This document shows, piece after piece, positions 49,964 to 58,484 of a stretch of DNA of 64,000 nucleotides (position 1 is the first letter of the stretch; every line of letters starts with the position of its first letter). The notes beneath the pieces were generated by a model. The model saw only the letters and a program-made list of their open reading frames with translations. It did no database searches and was not told the origin of the DNA. Position numbers and translations under genes: made by a program. The DNA lies in the NCBI GenBank assembly GCA_041394145.1, contig JAWKIW010000018.1, forward strand, positions 55,594-119,593, in the 5' to 3' direction. The DNA comes from JAWKIW01 sp041394145 (GTDB lineage Bacteria; Actinomycetota; Acidimicrobiia; Acidimicrobiales; Acidimicrobilacustridaceae).

Positions 49964-51474
49964 CACCGACGAGCCCCCTGGGCCGTTCCACGGGACCGCC
50001 CTCCGCTGGCGAACCGCTCGACCCGTTCGGCGGCCAGCCGGCCCGACACCAGCACCATGGGCACGCCCACCCCGGGCACCGTGCCCGAGCCGACGAAGAC
50101 CAGGCCGGGCGCCTGCCGGTGGACGTTGTTGGGCCGGAACGGGCCGGTCTGGAAGAACTGGTGCGACAGGGCGAACGGCGTGCCCCGCTCCATGCCCTGG
50201 CGCTCCCAGTCCATGGGGTCGACGAAGGCCTCGACCTCGATGTCGTCGGGGTAGCCGAGGTCGGCGACCTTGGCGGCGATGCTGTCGCGGAAGCGGCTCC
50301 GGTCGGCGGTCCAGTCGATGGCGCCGTCCAGGTTGGGGGTCGGCTCGAGCACGTAGAGGACGGTCGAGTCGTCGGGGGCCATGGCCGGGTCGTCGAGCGT
50401 CGGCACCGTCACGAGGATCGACGGGTCGGGCATCCGGGTGCCGTCCTCGAGCAGCGCCCGGAAGGCGCTGTCCCACTGGCGACCGAAGTGGATGTTGTGG
50501 TGGGCGGTGCCCTCCGGTGGCGTGCCCTTGGCCCCGACGTGCCACACCACGCACGACGGGGAGTAGCTGCCGGTGCGCGCGACCCGGGGCATCTTCAGGC
50601 CCGGCACCAGCGTGCGGTAGGCCGCCGGCAGGTCGGGGTTGCACACGACGGCGTCGGCCCGCAGGACCTCGCCGTCGTCGAGGCGCACGCCCTGCACCCG
50701 TCCCGTGCTGCCGTGCTCGAGCAGGATGCGCTCCACCGACGTCTCGTAGCGGTACTGCACCCCGGCCTTCTCGGTGGCCGCCGCCAGCGCCGCCGGCACG
50801 GCGTGCATGCCGCCCTCGGGGAACCAGACGCCCTCGATCGAGTCCATGTAGGTGATCACGCAGTAGATGGCCAGCGCCTGGTAGGGGGCGAGTCCCGCGT
50901 ACATCGACTGGAACGAGAAGATCCGCTGGAGGCGCTCGTCGGCGAAGTACTTCCCCACCCGCGCCGAGAGCTTGCCGAAGCCGCCGTGGCGCAGCAGCTT
51001 GAGCGCCGGGGTGAGCGGCCACGCGAGGTCGAGCGGCGAGTCGAAGTTCCGGTCGATGAAGTCGTCCATCTCCAGTCGGTACAGCTCTTCGAGCCAGTCG
51101 CAGAAGCGGTGGAACCCGGCGGCCTCCGTTGCCCCCGCCACCTCGCGGATCTCCGCCGCCATGCGCTCCCGGCCGTGCCAGATGCGCAGCTGGGAGCCGT
51201 CCTCGTACACGGCGCGGTACATGGGGTCGACCTGGTGGAGGGTGAGGAAGTCGGCCATGTCGGCATCGACGGCCCGGAACGCCGACTCGATCAGGTCGAC
51301 CATGGTGAGCACGGTCGGCCCCGTGTCGAACTGGTAGCCACCGAGCTCGAGCCGGCCGGCCCGCCCGCCCGGGACCGCCTCCCGCTCGACGACGAGCACC
51401 TGGTGGCCGGCGGCTCGCAGGTGGGCGGCGGCGGAGAGCCCGCCGAGGCCGGCACCGATGACGATCACGTCCAT
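49963..51474 (-). CDS. crtI: Phytoene desaturase (CrtI family)
   Basis: A 503-residue FAD oxidoreductase that desaturates phytoene to lycopene. FAD-binding start VIVIGAGLGGLSAAAHLRAAG and GGRAGRLELGGYQFDTGPTVLTM are typical; the C-terminal CrtI signature region VDPMDWERQGMERGTPFALSHQFFQTGPFRP and VGSGTVPGVGVPMVLVSGRLAA is complete. The number of double bonds introduced cannot be read from the sequence. ATG 51474, 14 bases downstream of the crtE end. Confidence 0.94.
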   Translation of the reverse strand: MDVIVIGAGLGGLSAAAHLRAAGHQVLVVEREAVPGGRAGRLELGGYQFDTGPTVLTMVDLIESAFRAVDADMADFLTLHQVDPMYRAVYEDGSQLRIWHGRERMAAEIREVAGATEAAGFHRFCDWLEELYRLEMDDFIDRNFDSPLDLAWPLTPALKLLRHGGFGKLSARVGKYFADERLQRIFSFQSMYAGLAPYQALAIYCVITYMDSIEGVWFPEGGMHAVPAALAAATEKAGVQYRYETSVERILLEHGSTGRVQGVRLDDGEVLRADAVVCNPDLPAAYRTLVPGLKMPRVARTGSYSPSCVVWHVGAKGTPPEGTAHHNIHFGRQWDSAFRALLEDGTRMPDPSILVTVPTLDDPAMAPDDSTVLYVLEPTPNLDGAIDWTADRSRFRDSIAAKVADLGYPDDIEVEAFVDPMDWERQGMERGTPFALSHQFFQTGPFRPNNVHRQAPGLVFVGSGTVPGVGVPMVLVSGRLAAERVERFASGGRSRGTAQGARR

Positions 51475-51488
51475 GGGTGGTCCTTCTC

Positions 51489-52600
51489 TCAGTAGGCCCG
51501 GTCCGTGAGGAACCAGGCGAGCTCGACGAGGGCGTCGCGCACGTGGTCGGGCAGCGCCGGCTCGTGGGCGGCGGCGACGGCACGGGCGCGCAGCTCGGCG
51601 ATCTCGGCCTCGATGTCGGCGAGGGCCGACGTGTCGACGATGACCTGTTGGATGGCCTCGACGTCGCCGTCGGTCAGTCCCTCGGTGCCGACGGCGGCCA
51701 GCACGGCGTGCTGGGCGCGGTCGGCCCGGGACCGGGCGAGGGCCAGCATCGGCGTGGGCTTGCCCTCCCGCAGGTCGTCGCCGACCGGCTTGCCGATGGT
51801 GCGGCTGTCGCCGAAGGCGCCGAGCACGTCGTCACGCAGCTGGGAGGCCACGCCGAGCGGCTCGCCGTAGCGGGCGAGGGCGTCGAGCACCTCGGGGTGC
51901 ACCTCGGGGTGGGCGAGGGCGGCGCCCAGCTGGAGCGGTCGCTCGACCGTGTAGCGACCCGACTTCATGCGGGCGATGAGGCGAGCCTGCTCGCCGCTGG
52001 CGTGGCCCCGTGCCGTGCCGACGACGTCGAGGTACTGGCCGAGCATGAGCTCGACCCGCAGGTCGCGCCACACGGCCACGGCGGGGCCGGCGCCGAGCCC
52101 ATCAGGGCGTCGGCGTGGACGTGGGCGAGGTCGCCGACGAGGATGGCGACGCCTTCGCCGAAGCGGCGGCTCTCGCCGCGCCAGCCCTCCAGCGCATGAC
52201 GCCCGGCCCAGTCGACGTGGGGGGTGGTGCGGCCGCGCCGGGTGTCCGACCCGTCCATCACGTCGTCGTGCAGGAGGGCGAAGGCGTGCAGCAGCTCGAA
52301 GGCGAGGCCGGCGTCGTCGACCAGCGACGCACCCGGGTCGGTGTCGGGGTCGGCGCCGGTGGCGGCGTAGCCCCACGACACGAACGTGGGCCGCAGCCGC
52401 TTGCCGCCGTTGAGGACGGCGTCCTCGAGCACGTCGAGCGGGTCGGCGAGCGAGTGGTCGACGGGGTGCCACTGCAACCGCTCGGCACCGAGCAGCGCCC
52501 GGAAGCGCTGCTCGATCCGGGCGGCGACGGCGGCGATGCTGGCGGGCACCGCGTCGCGACCGGCGAGCGGTGTGGTGGTCGTGGTCTCGGCGAGGCCCAT
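51489..52600 (-). CDS. crtE: Geranylgeranyl/polyprenyl diphosphate synthase, frame broken near 52100
   Basis: Chain-elongating prenyltransferase that provides GGPP. ATG 52600 has GGGAGG upstream. The first Asp-rich motif (LLHDDVMDGSDTRRG) and the conserved GGKRLRP are in the N-terminal frame. The frame breaks after HADALMG; one G restored in the run (GGG to GGGG, minus strand) would read A-L-M-G-L-G-A-G. The C-terminal part holds the second Asp-rich motif (LRDDVLGAFGDSRTIGKPVGDDLREGK) and ends FLTDRAY. Length restored is about 370 residues, normal. First gene of crtE-crtI-crtB. Confidence 0.9.
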
Positions 52601-52767
52601 CGGTTCCTCCCTGGTGTCGTCGCCGGCAATTAGTAGTAAATTACCGGTCGGGACCCGGCGATCCATCGTCCAGGGGCCCCCGAAACGCAGAATTCACCTG
52701 GCTGAACACCGGTCACCCCCGGCGAACGGTGTTCACTCGCCGGGAGCGAGCACTCGACGGAGCGACG
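52601..52767. promoter_or_regulatory. Divergent promoter region of the carotenoid genes
   Basis: This 167-base gap separates crtE (-) from crtYc (+). It contains the most AT-rich stretch nearby, AATTAGTAGTAAATTAC (52628-52644), which on the minus strand offers a TACTAAT-type -10 for crtE with a leader of about 28 bases carrying GGGAGG. No CarH/LitR-type regulator gene is visible nearby, so light control is unproven. Confidence 0.45.
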
Positions 52768-53133
52768 ATGGACCAGTACCAGTACCTCATGCTGATGGGC
52801 GCCTGCGTCGCCATCACGCTGCCGCTGGAGCTCGTGTTCGGGGCGCGGGTGTGGCGTCGTCCGGTGCGGCTGGCCAAGGCGATGCTGCCGACGGTGGCCG
52901 TCTTCTACCTGTGGGACGTGGTCGCCATCCGCCGCGAGCACTGGTTCTTCAACCCGCAGTACACGACGGGGGTGATCCTGCCGGGCGGGGTGCCGCTCGA
53001 GGAGCTGGTCTTCTTCGTCATCATCCCGATCTGCGCCCTGCTGTCCTACGAGGCGGTGCGCAACCTGCTCGGCCACAACCTGCCGGCGTGGGTGGGCGAC
53101 CGCCTGCCGGCTCGGCTCGGAGGCAACGCGTGA
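52768..53133 (+). CDS. crtYc: Lycopene cyclase subunit CrtYc-like
   Basis: A 121-residue membrane protein with three helices, starting MDQYQYLMLMGACVAITLPLELV and containing FYLWDVVAIRREHWFFNPQYTTGV and PLEELVFFVIIPICALLSYEAVR, the hallmarks of the first half of the CrtY-CarR lycopene cyclase family. In actinobacteria it acts as a heterodimer with CrtYd. The ATG follows GACGATGGACC; spacing to the next gene is one-base overlap (TGATG), so the two subunits are coupled. Confidence 0.92.
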   Translation: MDQYQYLMLMGACVAITLPLELVFGARVWRRPVRLAKAMLPTVAVFYLWDVVAIRREHWFFNPQYTTGVILPGGVPLEELVFFVIIPICALLSYEAVRNLLGHNLPAWVGDRLPARLGGNA

Positions 53134-53519
53134 TGCCCGAGTACACGATCGCCGCCCTGGTGGCCACCGCCGTGGTGGTGGTGCTGGAGCTCAAGGTGTT
53201 CCGCACGGGCGTCTTCCGCAGCCGTGCCTACTGGATCACCCTGGGCATCTGCCTGTTCTTCATGATCCTCGTCAACGGCTGGCTGACCAAGCTGTCGGCG
53301 CCCATCGTCTTGTACAACGCCGACATGAAGACCCCGTGGCGGGTGCCGTTCGACATCCCCGTCGAGGACTACTTCTTCGGCTTCCCGCTGCTGACCCTCG
53401 CCCTCATCCTGTGGATCCGCCAGGGTCGCGACGACCCGGACGAGCAGGCCGTGACCGCCCGGGCCGAGGGGCGCGCCGAGGTGACCTCGACCCGCGTCGA
53501 CGCCGCCGGCCGGACCTGA
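53133..53519 (+). CDS. crtYd: Lycopene cyclase subunit CrtYd-like
   Basis: A 128-residue membrane protein with three helices, including MPEYTIAALVATAVVVVLELK, CLFFMILVNGWLTKLSAPIVLYN and PVEDYFFGFPLLTLALILW, the second half of the CrtY-type lycopene cyclase. CrtYc plus CrtYd would close the rings of lycopene to beta-carotene. The C-terminal 25 residues are a polar tail (DEQAVTARAEGRAEV). No C50-forming or C45-forming CrtEb-type gene is seen, so the product is probably C40. Confidence 0.92.
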   Translation: MPEYTIAALVATAVVVVLELKVFRTGVFRSRAYWITLGICLFFMILVNGWLTKLSAPIVLYNADMKTPWRVPFDIPVEDYFFGFPLLTLALILWIRQGRDDPDEQAVTARAEGRAEVTSTRVDAAGRT

Positions 53520-53573
53520 CCGGGCGCGGCGCGCGAGGCTGGGCCGGCCCTGCCGGGACCGAGGAGGCCAGCC

Positions 53574-54065
53574 ATGCCGTTCCCATCCGACGAGGTCGAG
53601 GCCGCCGTCGCCGCCTACGTCGACCTGCGCGAGCGCATCGAGCGGGGTGAGGCGACCTGGACCGACCTGGCCGGGATCTTCACCGACGACGTCGTGTACA
53701 TCGACCCGGCCTGGGGTCGCATCGAGGGCATCGACGAGCTGCGGTCGTTCCTCGACGAGTCGATGCGGGGTCTGGAGGACTGGCGGTTCCCGGTCGAGTA
53801 CACCGCGGTCACCGGCGACACGGTGGTGGTGAAGTGGTCCCAGATCCTGCCCGGTCGCCGGCCCGACGGCGCGCCCTACGTGCAGTCGGGGTACTCGACG
53901 CTGGTGTACGCGGGTGACGGGCGGTTCTCCTACGAGGAGGACCTGCTCAACATGACCCACGTCCTCGAGGACCTCGCCGCCAGCGGCTGGTCGCCCGGGG
54001 AGGGCTTCGTCATGCCCCCGGCGAACCCGGACCGGGACTTCTCCCGGTCTCGCCGTCGCCGCTGA
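53574..54065 (+). CDS. SnoaL-like/nuclear-transport-factor-2-fold protein
   Basis: A 163-residue protein with the NTF2-like cone fold: helical start EVEAAVAAYVDLRERIERGE, LAGIFTDDVVYIDPAWGRIEGIDELRSFLD and the beta strands VEYTAVTGDTVVVKWSQILPG and FSYEEDLLNM. The family contains steroid isomerases, cyclases and hydrolases; the reaction here cannot be named. The last 15 residues are Arg/Ser-rich (DFSRSRRRR). Its end overlaps the end of the convergent PPOX gene by 56 bases. Confidence 0.75.
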   Translation: MPFPSDEVEAAVAAYVDLRERIERGEATWTDLAGIFTDDVVYIDPAWGRIEGIDELRSFLDESMRGLEDWRFPVEYTAVTGDTVVVKWSQILPGRRPDGAPYVQSGYSTLVYAGDGRFSYEEDLLNMTHVLEDLAASGWSPGEGFVMPPANPDRDFSRSRRRR

Positions 54066-54465
54066 GGGTGACGCCGAGGTGCACGGACGCCTCGGCGGGA
54101 CGCCGCCGGACAGGCCGCAGCGCCGTGGTGGCCAGCTCGAACCCCCGCATGATCAGGCCGTACTTGCGGTGCAGCACCGTCGAGGCGCGTGTGGCGTCCT
54201 CGCCGTCGAGCACCCGCGCCGTGCCGGCCAGCTCGGTGGCCCCGGCCTTCACCCCGCCCCGGGCGTCGCAGGGCACCACCCGCACCGTCGGGTCGTTGCG
54301 CAGGCGCTTGAGCTTGCCGGCCGAGGCGTGGGTGACCACCACGACCGTGTCGCCGTCGACGGCGAACCAGACCGGTGTGGGGACCGGCGTGCCATCGCGG
54401 CGGAACGTGGTGAGCGAGACGTACTGCTCGCGGTCGAGCGCCGCGAGCGGGTGGGGAGCGACCAT
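54010..54465 (-). CDS. PPOX-class F420/FMN-dependent enzyme
   Basis: A 151-residue split-barrel protein. QYVSLTTFRRDGTPVPTPVWFAVDGDTVVVVTHASAGKLKRLRNDPTVRV is the typical pyridoxamine-oxidase-like core that binds FMN or F420, followed by GTARVLDGEDATRASTVLHRKYG (given here in parts). These reductases act on diverse small molecules. ATG at 54465. The long overlap with the convergent gene is unusual and the last 15 residues (DGETGRSPGPGSPGA) look non-conserved. Confidence 0.85.
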   Translation of the reverse strand: MVAPHPLAALDREQYVSLTTFRRDGTPVPTPVWFAVDGDTVVVVTHASAGKLKRLRNDPTVRVVPCDARGGVKAGATELAGTARVLDGEDATRASTVLHRKYGLIMRGFELATTALRPVRRRPAEASVHLGVTLSGDGETGRSPGPGSPGA

Positions 54466-54518
54466 GGGCGCAGTCTCGCCCCGCGGGGTCGCGACGCCAA
54501 CCCGATGATCCGGCGGCG

Positions 54519-55753
54519 TCAGCGTCGGGCGGTGACGTCCCGGCGCACGACGAGCACGAGGGCGACCGCCAGCGCGGCGGCGGCGACGACCGCCGCCGTC
54601 CACAGCCAGGCCGGGAGGGGTGCGGCGCCGCCGCCCGGGGGCGGGGCGGGGATGGCCCACCCGTCCTCGAGCGCGGGGAGGGCGGCCGATCCCGCCGCCG
54701 TGGTCGGCGGCGACCGCGGGGTCACCCGGGCCGACGCCCCGGCGTCGAGCTGCTCGGCGAAGAAGGCGATGGTGTTGCCGAGGGCGGCCGATCGGTAGCC
54801 GTCGGCGTGCCCGATGCCGGGCACCAGCTGGAGCACCGACCGCACCCCGGCCTCGTTGAGGGCGTTGGCCATCTCGTAGGCCTGCGACGCCGGCACCAGG
54901 TCGATCTGGGCCGTCGCCAGGAAGGTGGGCGGTGCACCGTCGGTGACCTTGAAGACGGGAGACGCCGCCCGGTAGGTGTCCGGGCAGCGGGCGTAGGTGC
55001 AGCCCAGGTAGGTCTGCAGGTAGTAGGGGCTCAGCACGGCGATGCAGGAAGGATCACCGGCACAGCCGCTCGGCGGCTGACCGATCAGCGGCGCCTGCGC
55101 CGGGTCGGCGAGGACCGAGCCGGGCACGCCGGCAACGACGAGGGCGGCCAGGTCGGTCGGCCCGGACCACGAGGCCACGGCCTTCACCCAGGCGGGTGGG
55201 ATCGCCGCCGTCGGTCGCGCCGGCGAGGAGCGCGAGGTTGCCGCCGGCGGAGCTGCCGAACAGCCCGATGCGGGCCGGGTCGACGCCGTAGGTCGAAGCG
55301 TTCGCCTGCACCCAGCGCAGCGCCTGCTGCACGTCGAGCAGCTCGGTCGGCCACCGGTCCGGGCCGGCGACCCGGTAGCCGACGTTGAAGGCGACGACGC
55401 CGGCCTGGGCGAAGGCCCAGGCGTCGCCCGCCACCCGCGATCGCTCCCCGCCGACCCATCCACCACCGTGCACGGTGAGGACCGCAGGCCGGCCCTCGGC
55501 CGGACCGGCGCGCGGGAGGTAGACGTCGAGGACCGTCGCCGCGTCGGCGGTGGTCCCGTACGGGACGTCGGCCCGATCCGGTGGGGGGGACGGGGTTCGG
55601 CACCTCGGGCGAGGGCAGCGGGGCACCGGGCGCCGCGACCGCAGTGGTCGAGCCCCGGCCGGAGGTGGGCACGGTGTCGGCGCGCGTGCCCGGCGCGAGG
55701 AGGACGACGATCGCCACGAGCACGGTGACGGCGAGCGCGCTCCTCCTCCGCAC
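54519..55753 (-). CDS. Secreted, membrane-anchored alpha/beta-hydrolase, frame broken twice
   Basis: GTG 55753 begins RRRSALAVTVLVAIVVLLAPGTRA, a signal peptide. The frame is lost near 55588 in a run of seven G, resuming as RADVPYGTTADAATVLDVYLPR, the N-terminal segment of the BD-FAE/carboxylesterase family: VLTVHGGGWVGGERS gives the oxyanion hole and IGLFGSSAGGNLALLAG the nucleophile Ser. It is lost again near 55200, and continues PPAWVKAVASWSGPTDL to a catalytic His (GIGHADGYR) and a C-terminal membrane helix (WLWTAAVVAAAALAVALVLVV) with Arg tail. Restored length is about 410 residues. Substrate unknown. Confidence 0.78.
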
Positions 55754-55839
55754 GGCCCCGCCGCGGCCCGGTTCGCCATGGCTCCATCCTGGCCCAGGGT
55801 CGGCGGCGGGGTGCTCGCCCGCGGGCCACCCCGCACCGC

Positions 55840-55845
55840 TACGCT
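55840..55845 (+). promoter_or_regulatory. -10-like hexamer, leaderless
   Basis: TACGCT ends eight bases before the ATG at 55854, without a ribosome-binding site. Confidence 0.35.
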
Positions 55846-55853
55846 CACCGGCC

Positions 55854-56322
55854 ATGGCCGGATCCGACGACGTCCACCTCGTCGGCGAGGACAGCGAGCC
55901 GTTGCGCCAGGCCCTGGTGCGCCTCCAGGAGGGTACGGCGAGGAGATCGTCGAGCTGGGCCCCGTCGAGACCCGGTCAAGGTCGAGAAGAAGGGCCTGTT
56001 CGGCAAGACGAAGCTGGTCGACGCGTCGCTGTTCGTGCAGTGCGTCTGGTACGGCACGCCCGACGGGTCGGGCGGCTTCATGGCGTCGGTCGGCTACCCC
56101 CCGGGCCCGCCGCTCAGCGGCCGGGTCGTGCCCTTCCCGGCCGGTGCTTCGATCCGCAACGAGAGCGACACCGACGCCCTCGTCGAGCTCGCCGACGAGC
56201 TGTCACCCGCCGCCGCGGCGCAGGTGGTGCTGTACATCGCCAACCTCGTGATCGCGCCGTTCTGCCCCCGCGGCCTGCGACTCACCTTCATCGAGACGCC
56301 GAGCGGGGGCTTCGGGGACTGA
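55854..56322 (+). CDS. Unknown conserved protein, frame broken twice
   Basis: Read as three pieces: MAGSDDVHLVGEDSEPLRQALVRLQEG; then GYGEEIVELGPVET one frame over; then VKVEKKGLFGKTKLVDASLFVQCVWYGTPDGSGG to GLRLTFIETPSGGFGD in the third frame (quoted in parts). Restoring one G (GAGGGTACG to GAGGGGTACG near 55938) and one C (ACCCGG to ACCCCGG near 55972) joins them into a protein of about 157 residues. The core has hydrophobic beta strands and a helix (ELADELSPAAAAQVVLYIANL). I do not recognise the family. Confidence 0.55.
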
Positions 56323-56337
56323 TCCCCGACGGCGACG

Positions 56338-56789
56338 TCAGCCGCGGCTGCGGCGGCGCCCGCGCCCGTCGTCGTCGCCACCACCGTCGGCGCCGGCGCG
56401 CCCTCGAGGTCGAACACCCAGCGGGTGCCGTCACGTCGGATGCGCACGAGGCGGGCGCCGGGCACGGCGCGGTCGGTGATGGTGACCGGGCTGAGCCCCT
56501 GGTCCCTGGCCTTCTCGGCGATGCGGGCGATGAACCCGACGTGGCCGTCGTTCGCACCGGCGGGGGCGAACACGATGCGCCGGTTGCGGATGTCGTCGTC
56601 GAGCTGGTCGCGCTCGTGCTCGGACAGCGCCCACTTCAGGGACGGGTCGCCCACCACGGCGATGGGGATGTCGGGGACCTGGGCCCGCAGGTCGGCGACG
56701 GCCGCGTGGAGCTGGGCCAGCGACGCCCGGGGCTGGCGCCAGCCGGCAACGTGTCGGCATCGACGATCACCAGCGAGTCGGTCGGCCAC
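56338..56789 (-). CDS. NYN-domain (PIN-like) putative RNA nuclease, frame broken twice
   Basis: VIVDADN is followed by AGWRQPRASLAQLHAAVADLRAQ in another frame; one A restored near 56754 joins them. The acidic VIVDADN, the strand IPIAVVGDPSLKW and the acidic ELDDDIRNRRIVFAPAGANDGHVGFIARIAEK-like segment fit NYN/Zc3h12a-like nucleases, which cut RNA with Mg2+. Further restoration of one G near 56418 would give the end GRAGADGGGDDDGRGRRRSRG with TGA at 56338, leaving 15 bases to the convergent gene. The start codon is uncertain (candidates GTG 56789 or GTG 56770). A family call by motif only. Confidence 0.55.
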
Positions 56790-56872
56790 GGCCGCCGCAG
56801 GCTACTTCCCTCGGTGGGCCCCGGTCCCCGCTCGGTCGACCAGACCGTTCGATCGGCCGGCGCAACCGTGGG

Positions 56873-57675
56873 TCACGGCGCCTCGAACAGCTCGGTGATC
56901 CGGTCGGCGTCGTCGGGGTGGGCGCCGCCGACGACGCGGAGGCCGAGGCGGTGGGCCTCGCCCAGGTCCAACCGGCTGTAGAAGAGCAACGCGGCCGGTG
57001 TCGCCGGTCCGCACAGCTGGACGTCGGGCTCGTCGGCGGTGTCGGCGGGGCGGCTGGTGGCGGTCGGTCCATCGACGTCGAGCACCCAGGGGCGACGCCG
57101 TCGAGGTCGAACCGCAGCGACAGCCGCACGTCGTTGGCAGCGCGCACGTAGGAGGGCAAGAGCTGGGTGGCGAAGCCGCACAGCAGCGCGCCGTCGCGGT
57201 CGTCGATCGCCCATGGGACGGTGCTCGCCTCGGCCACGTCGCGTCCGTGCACGAGGTACTCGCCGATCAGGTTGGTCAACCCGGACTGCAGATCGATGGT
57301 GGTGCTGCCATGGAAGGGCAGTGCCAGGTCGAGCGGGAGACCGGACCCGGCGCCCCACTGCCCGCGGAACCGCGCCATCTCGTCGGCGAGCACCTCGAGC
57401 AGCTCCGTGGTGGATCTGCCGACGTGTTCCTCGAGCTCGCGCTGGTTGATCGCGTCGACGCCGCGCGGCGTCTCGGCCAGGCGCCCTGGTTCGAAGGCGG
57501 TGTACCGGTTGACCACGCACAGCACGTGCGCGACGACGTCGCGGGCCGTCCACGTCGGGCCGACCGGCTGGTCCTGCGCCACCCGGCCGACCAGGTCGGT
57601 GAACCGGTCGTAGGCGGCGTCGATGCGCGCCTCCAGCTCCGGGTAGGTCGTCTCCACGAAGTCGCTCGCCGGCAT
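56873..57675 (-). CDS. Maleylpyruvate isomerase-like (DinB-fold) protein, frame broken near 57090
   Basis: ATG 57675 has AGAGAGGAAG upstream. The N-terminal half has the mycothiol-dependent DinB-like pattern: PTWTARDVVAHVLCVVNRYTAFEPGRLAETPRG with a metal-site His, then GEYLVHGRDVAEASTVPWAI with a second. The frame ends in RFDLDGVAP and resumes as WVLDVDGPTATSRPADTADEPDVQLCGP to TELFEAP after one C restored in the minus-strand run near 57087. Restored length about 268 residues. It shares a divergent operator with the padR gene, so PadR may control it. Confidence 0.7.
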
Positions 57676-57757
57676 CGGCTTCCTCTCTGCGGATCCCCGC
57701 CCTGCGTCACCGCCCAGCAGCTCGCTCGTTGCTCGTCGCTCGTTCCTCGCTGCGAAT

Positions 57758-57781
57758 GCATCTTGCAGTAGTGCAGGATGC
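57758..57781. promoter_or_regulatory. Probable PadR operator (inverted repeat)
   Basis: GCATCTTGCA, GTAG, TGCAGGATGC: ten-base arms with one mismatch around a four-base centre, between the divergent DinB-fold and padR genes and directly before the padR -10 box. PadR proteins bind such palindromes to repress their own gene and a neighbour. Confidence 0.75.
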
Positions 57782-57783
57782 GG

Positions 57784-57789
57784 TACTCT
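57784..57789 (+). promoter_or_regulatory. -10-like hexamer of padR, leaderless
   Basis: TACTCT begins three bases after the operator and ends six bases before the ATG at 57796, so bound repressor would block the polymerase. Confidence 0.5.
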
Positions 57790-57795
57790 GGTCAC

Positions 57796-58439
57796 ATGTC
57801 TCGCCCGCTGTCAACCACCGGCGCCGTGCTCGGGATGCTCGCGCTGCGTCCGGCCACGCCTACGAGCTCACCCAGCAGATGCAGCGCAGCCTCGACTACT
57901 GCTGGCCCACGTCGGGCGGTCGCTGTACGACCAGCCCGAGCGACTGGTGGAGACCGGGTTGGCGGAGGTCGCCGTCGAGGGAAGCGGCCGCGGCGCAGCG
58001 CCGCTACTCGATCACGCCCGCGGGCCAGGACGCGCTCCGGGGGTGGCTGGCGACCGGCTCGGCCGTGCCGCGCTTCCAGAACGAGCCGCTCCTGCGCGTG
58101 CTGTTCGCCGATCACGGCACGGTCGAGGATCTCCGTCGCGTGCTCGCCGAGCTGCGCAGCCACGTTGCCGATCGTCGTCGGCTGGGCATCGCCCAGATGG
58201 CTCCCTACCTCGATGGCGAAGGGCTCTTCCAGGAGCGGGCGCACATCGTGGTCCTCGTCGCCGATCTCGTCAGTCGGATCATGGGTGCGCTCGACGACTG
58301 GGCGGCCAGCGTGGAGCAGATCGCTGCGGACTGGGACACGACCCACGCGCTCGGGATGACCGACGACGCCCGAGCGTTGCTCGAGCAGCTGATCGCCACC
58401 GAGCGGGAGCGCATCGGCCACGAGGTGGATTCGGGGTGA
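57796..58439 (+). CDS. PadR family transcriptional regulator, frame broken three times
   Basis: Pieces in order: MSRPLSTTGAVLGMLALRP; GHAYELTQQMQRSLDYCWP in another frame; SLYDQPERLVETGLAEVAVE-type winged-helix residues in the third; then RRYSITPAGQDALRGWLATG to a long helical C-terminal domain ending ERERIGHEVDSG. Restoring single G/C bases near 57858, 57920 and 57990 joins them. The winged helix with the wing RRYSITPAG is the PadR DNA-binding domain; the C-terminal helices (about residues 95-210) make the dimer. About 214 residues when restored, normal for PadR subfamily 2. Might be a pseudogene, but the operator is well kept. Confidence 0.75.
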
Positions 58440-58484
58440 GCGGAGGGCCCGATGCGCGGCCTCACCTCACCGGCGGCTCCGGGC

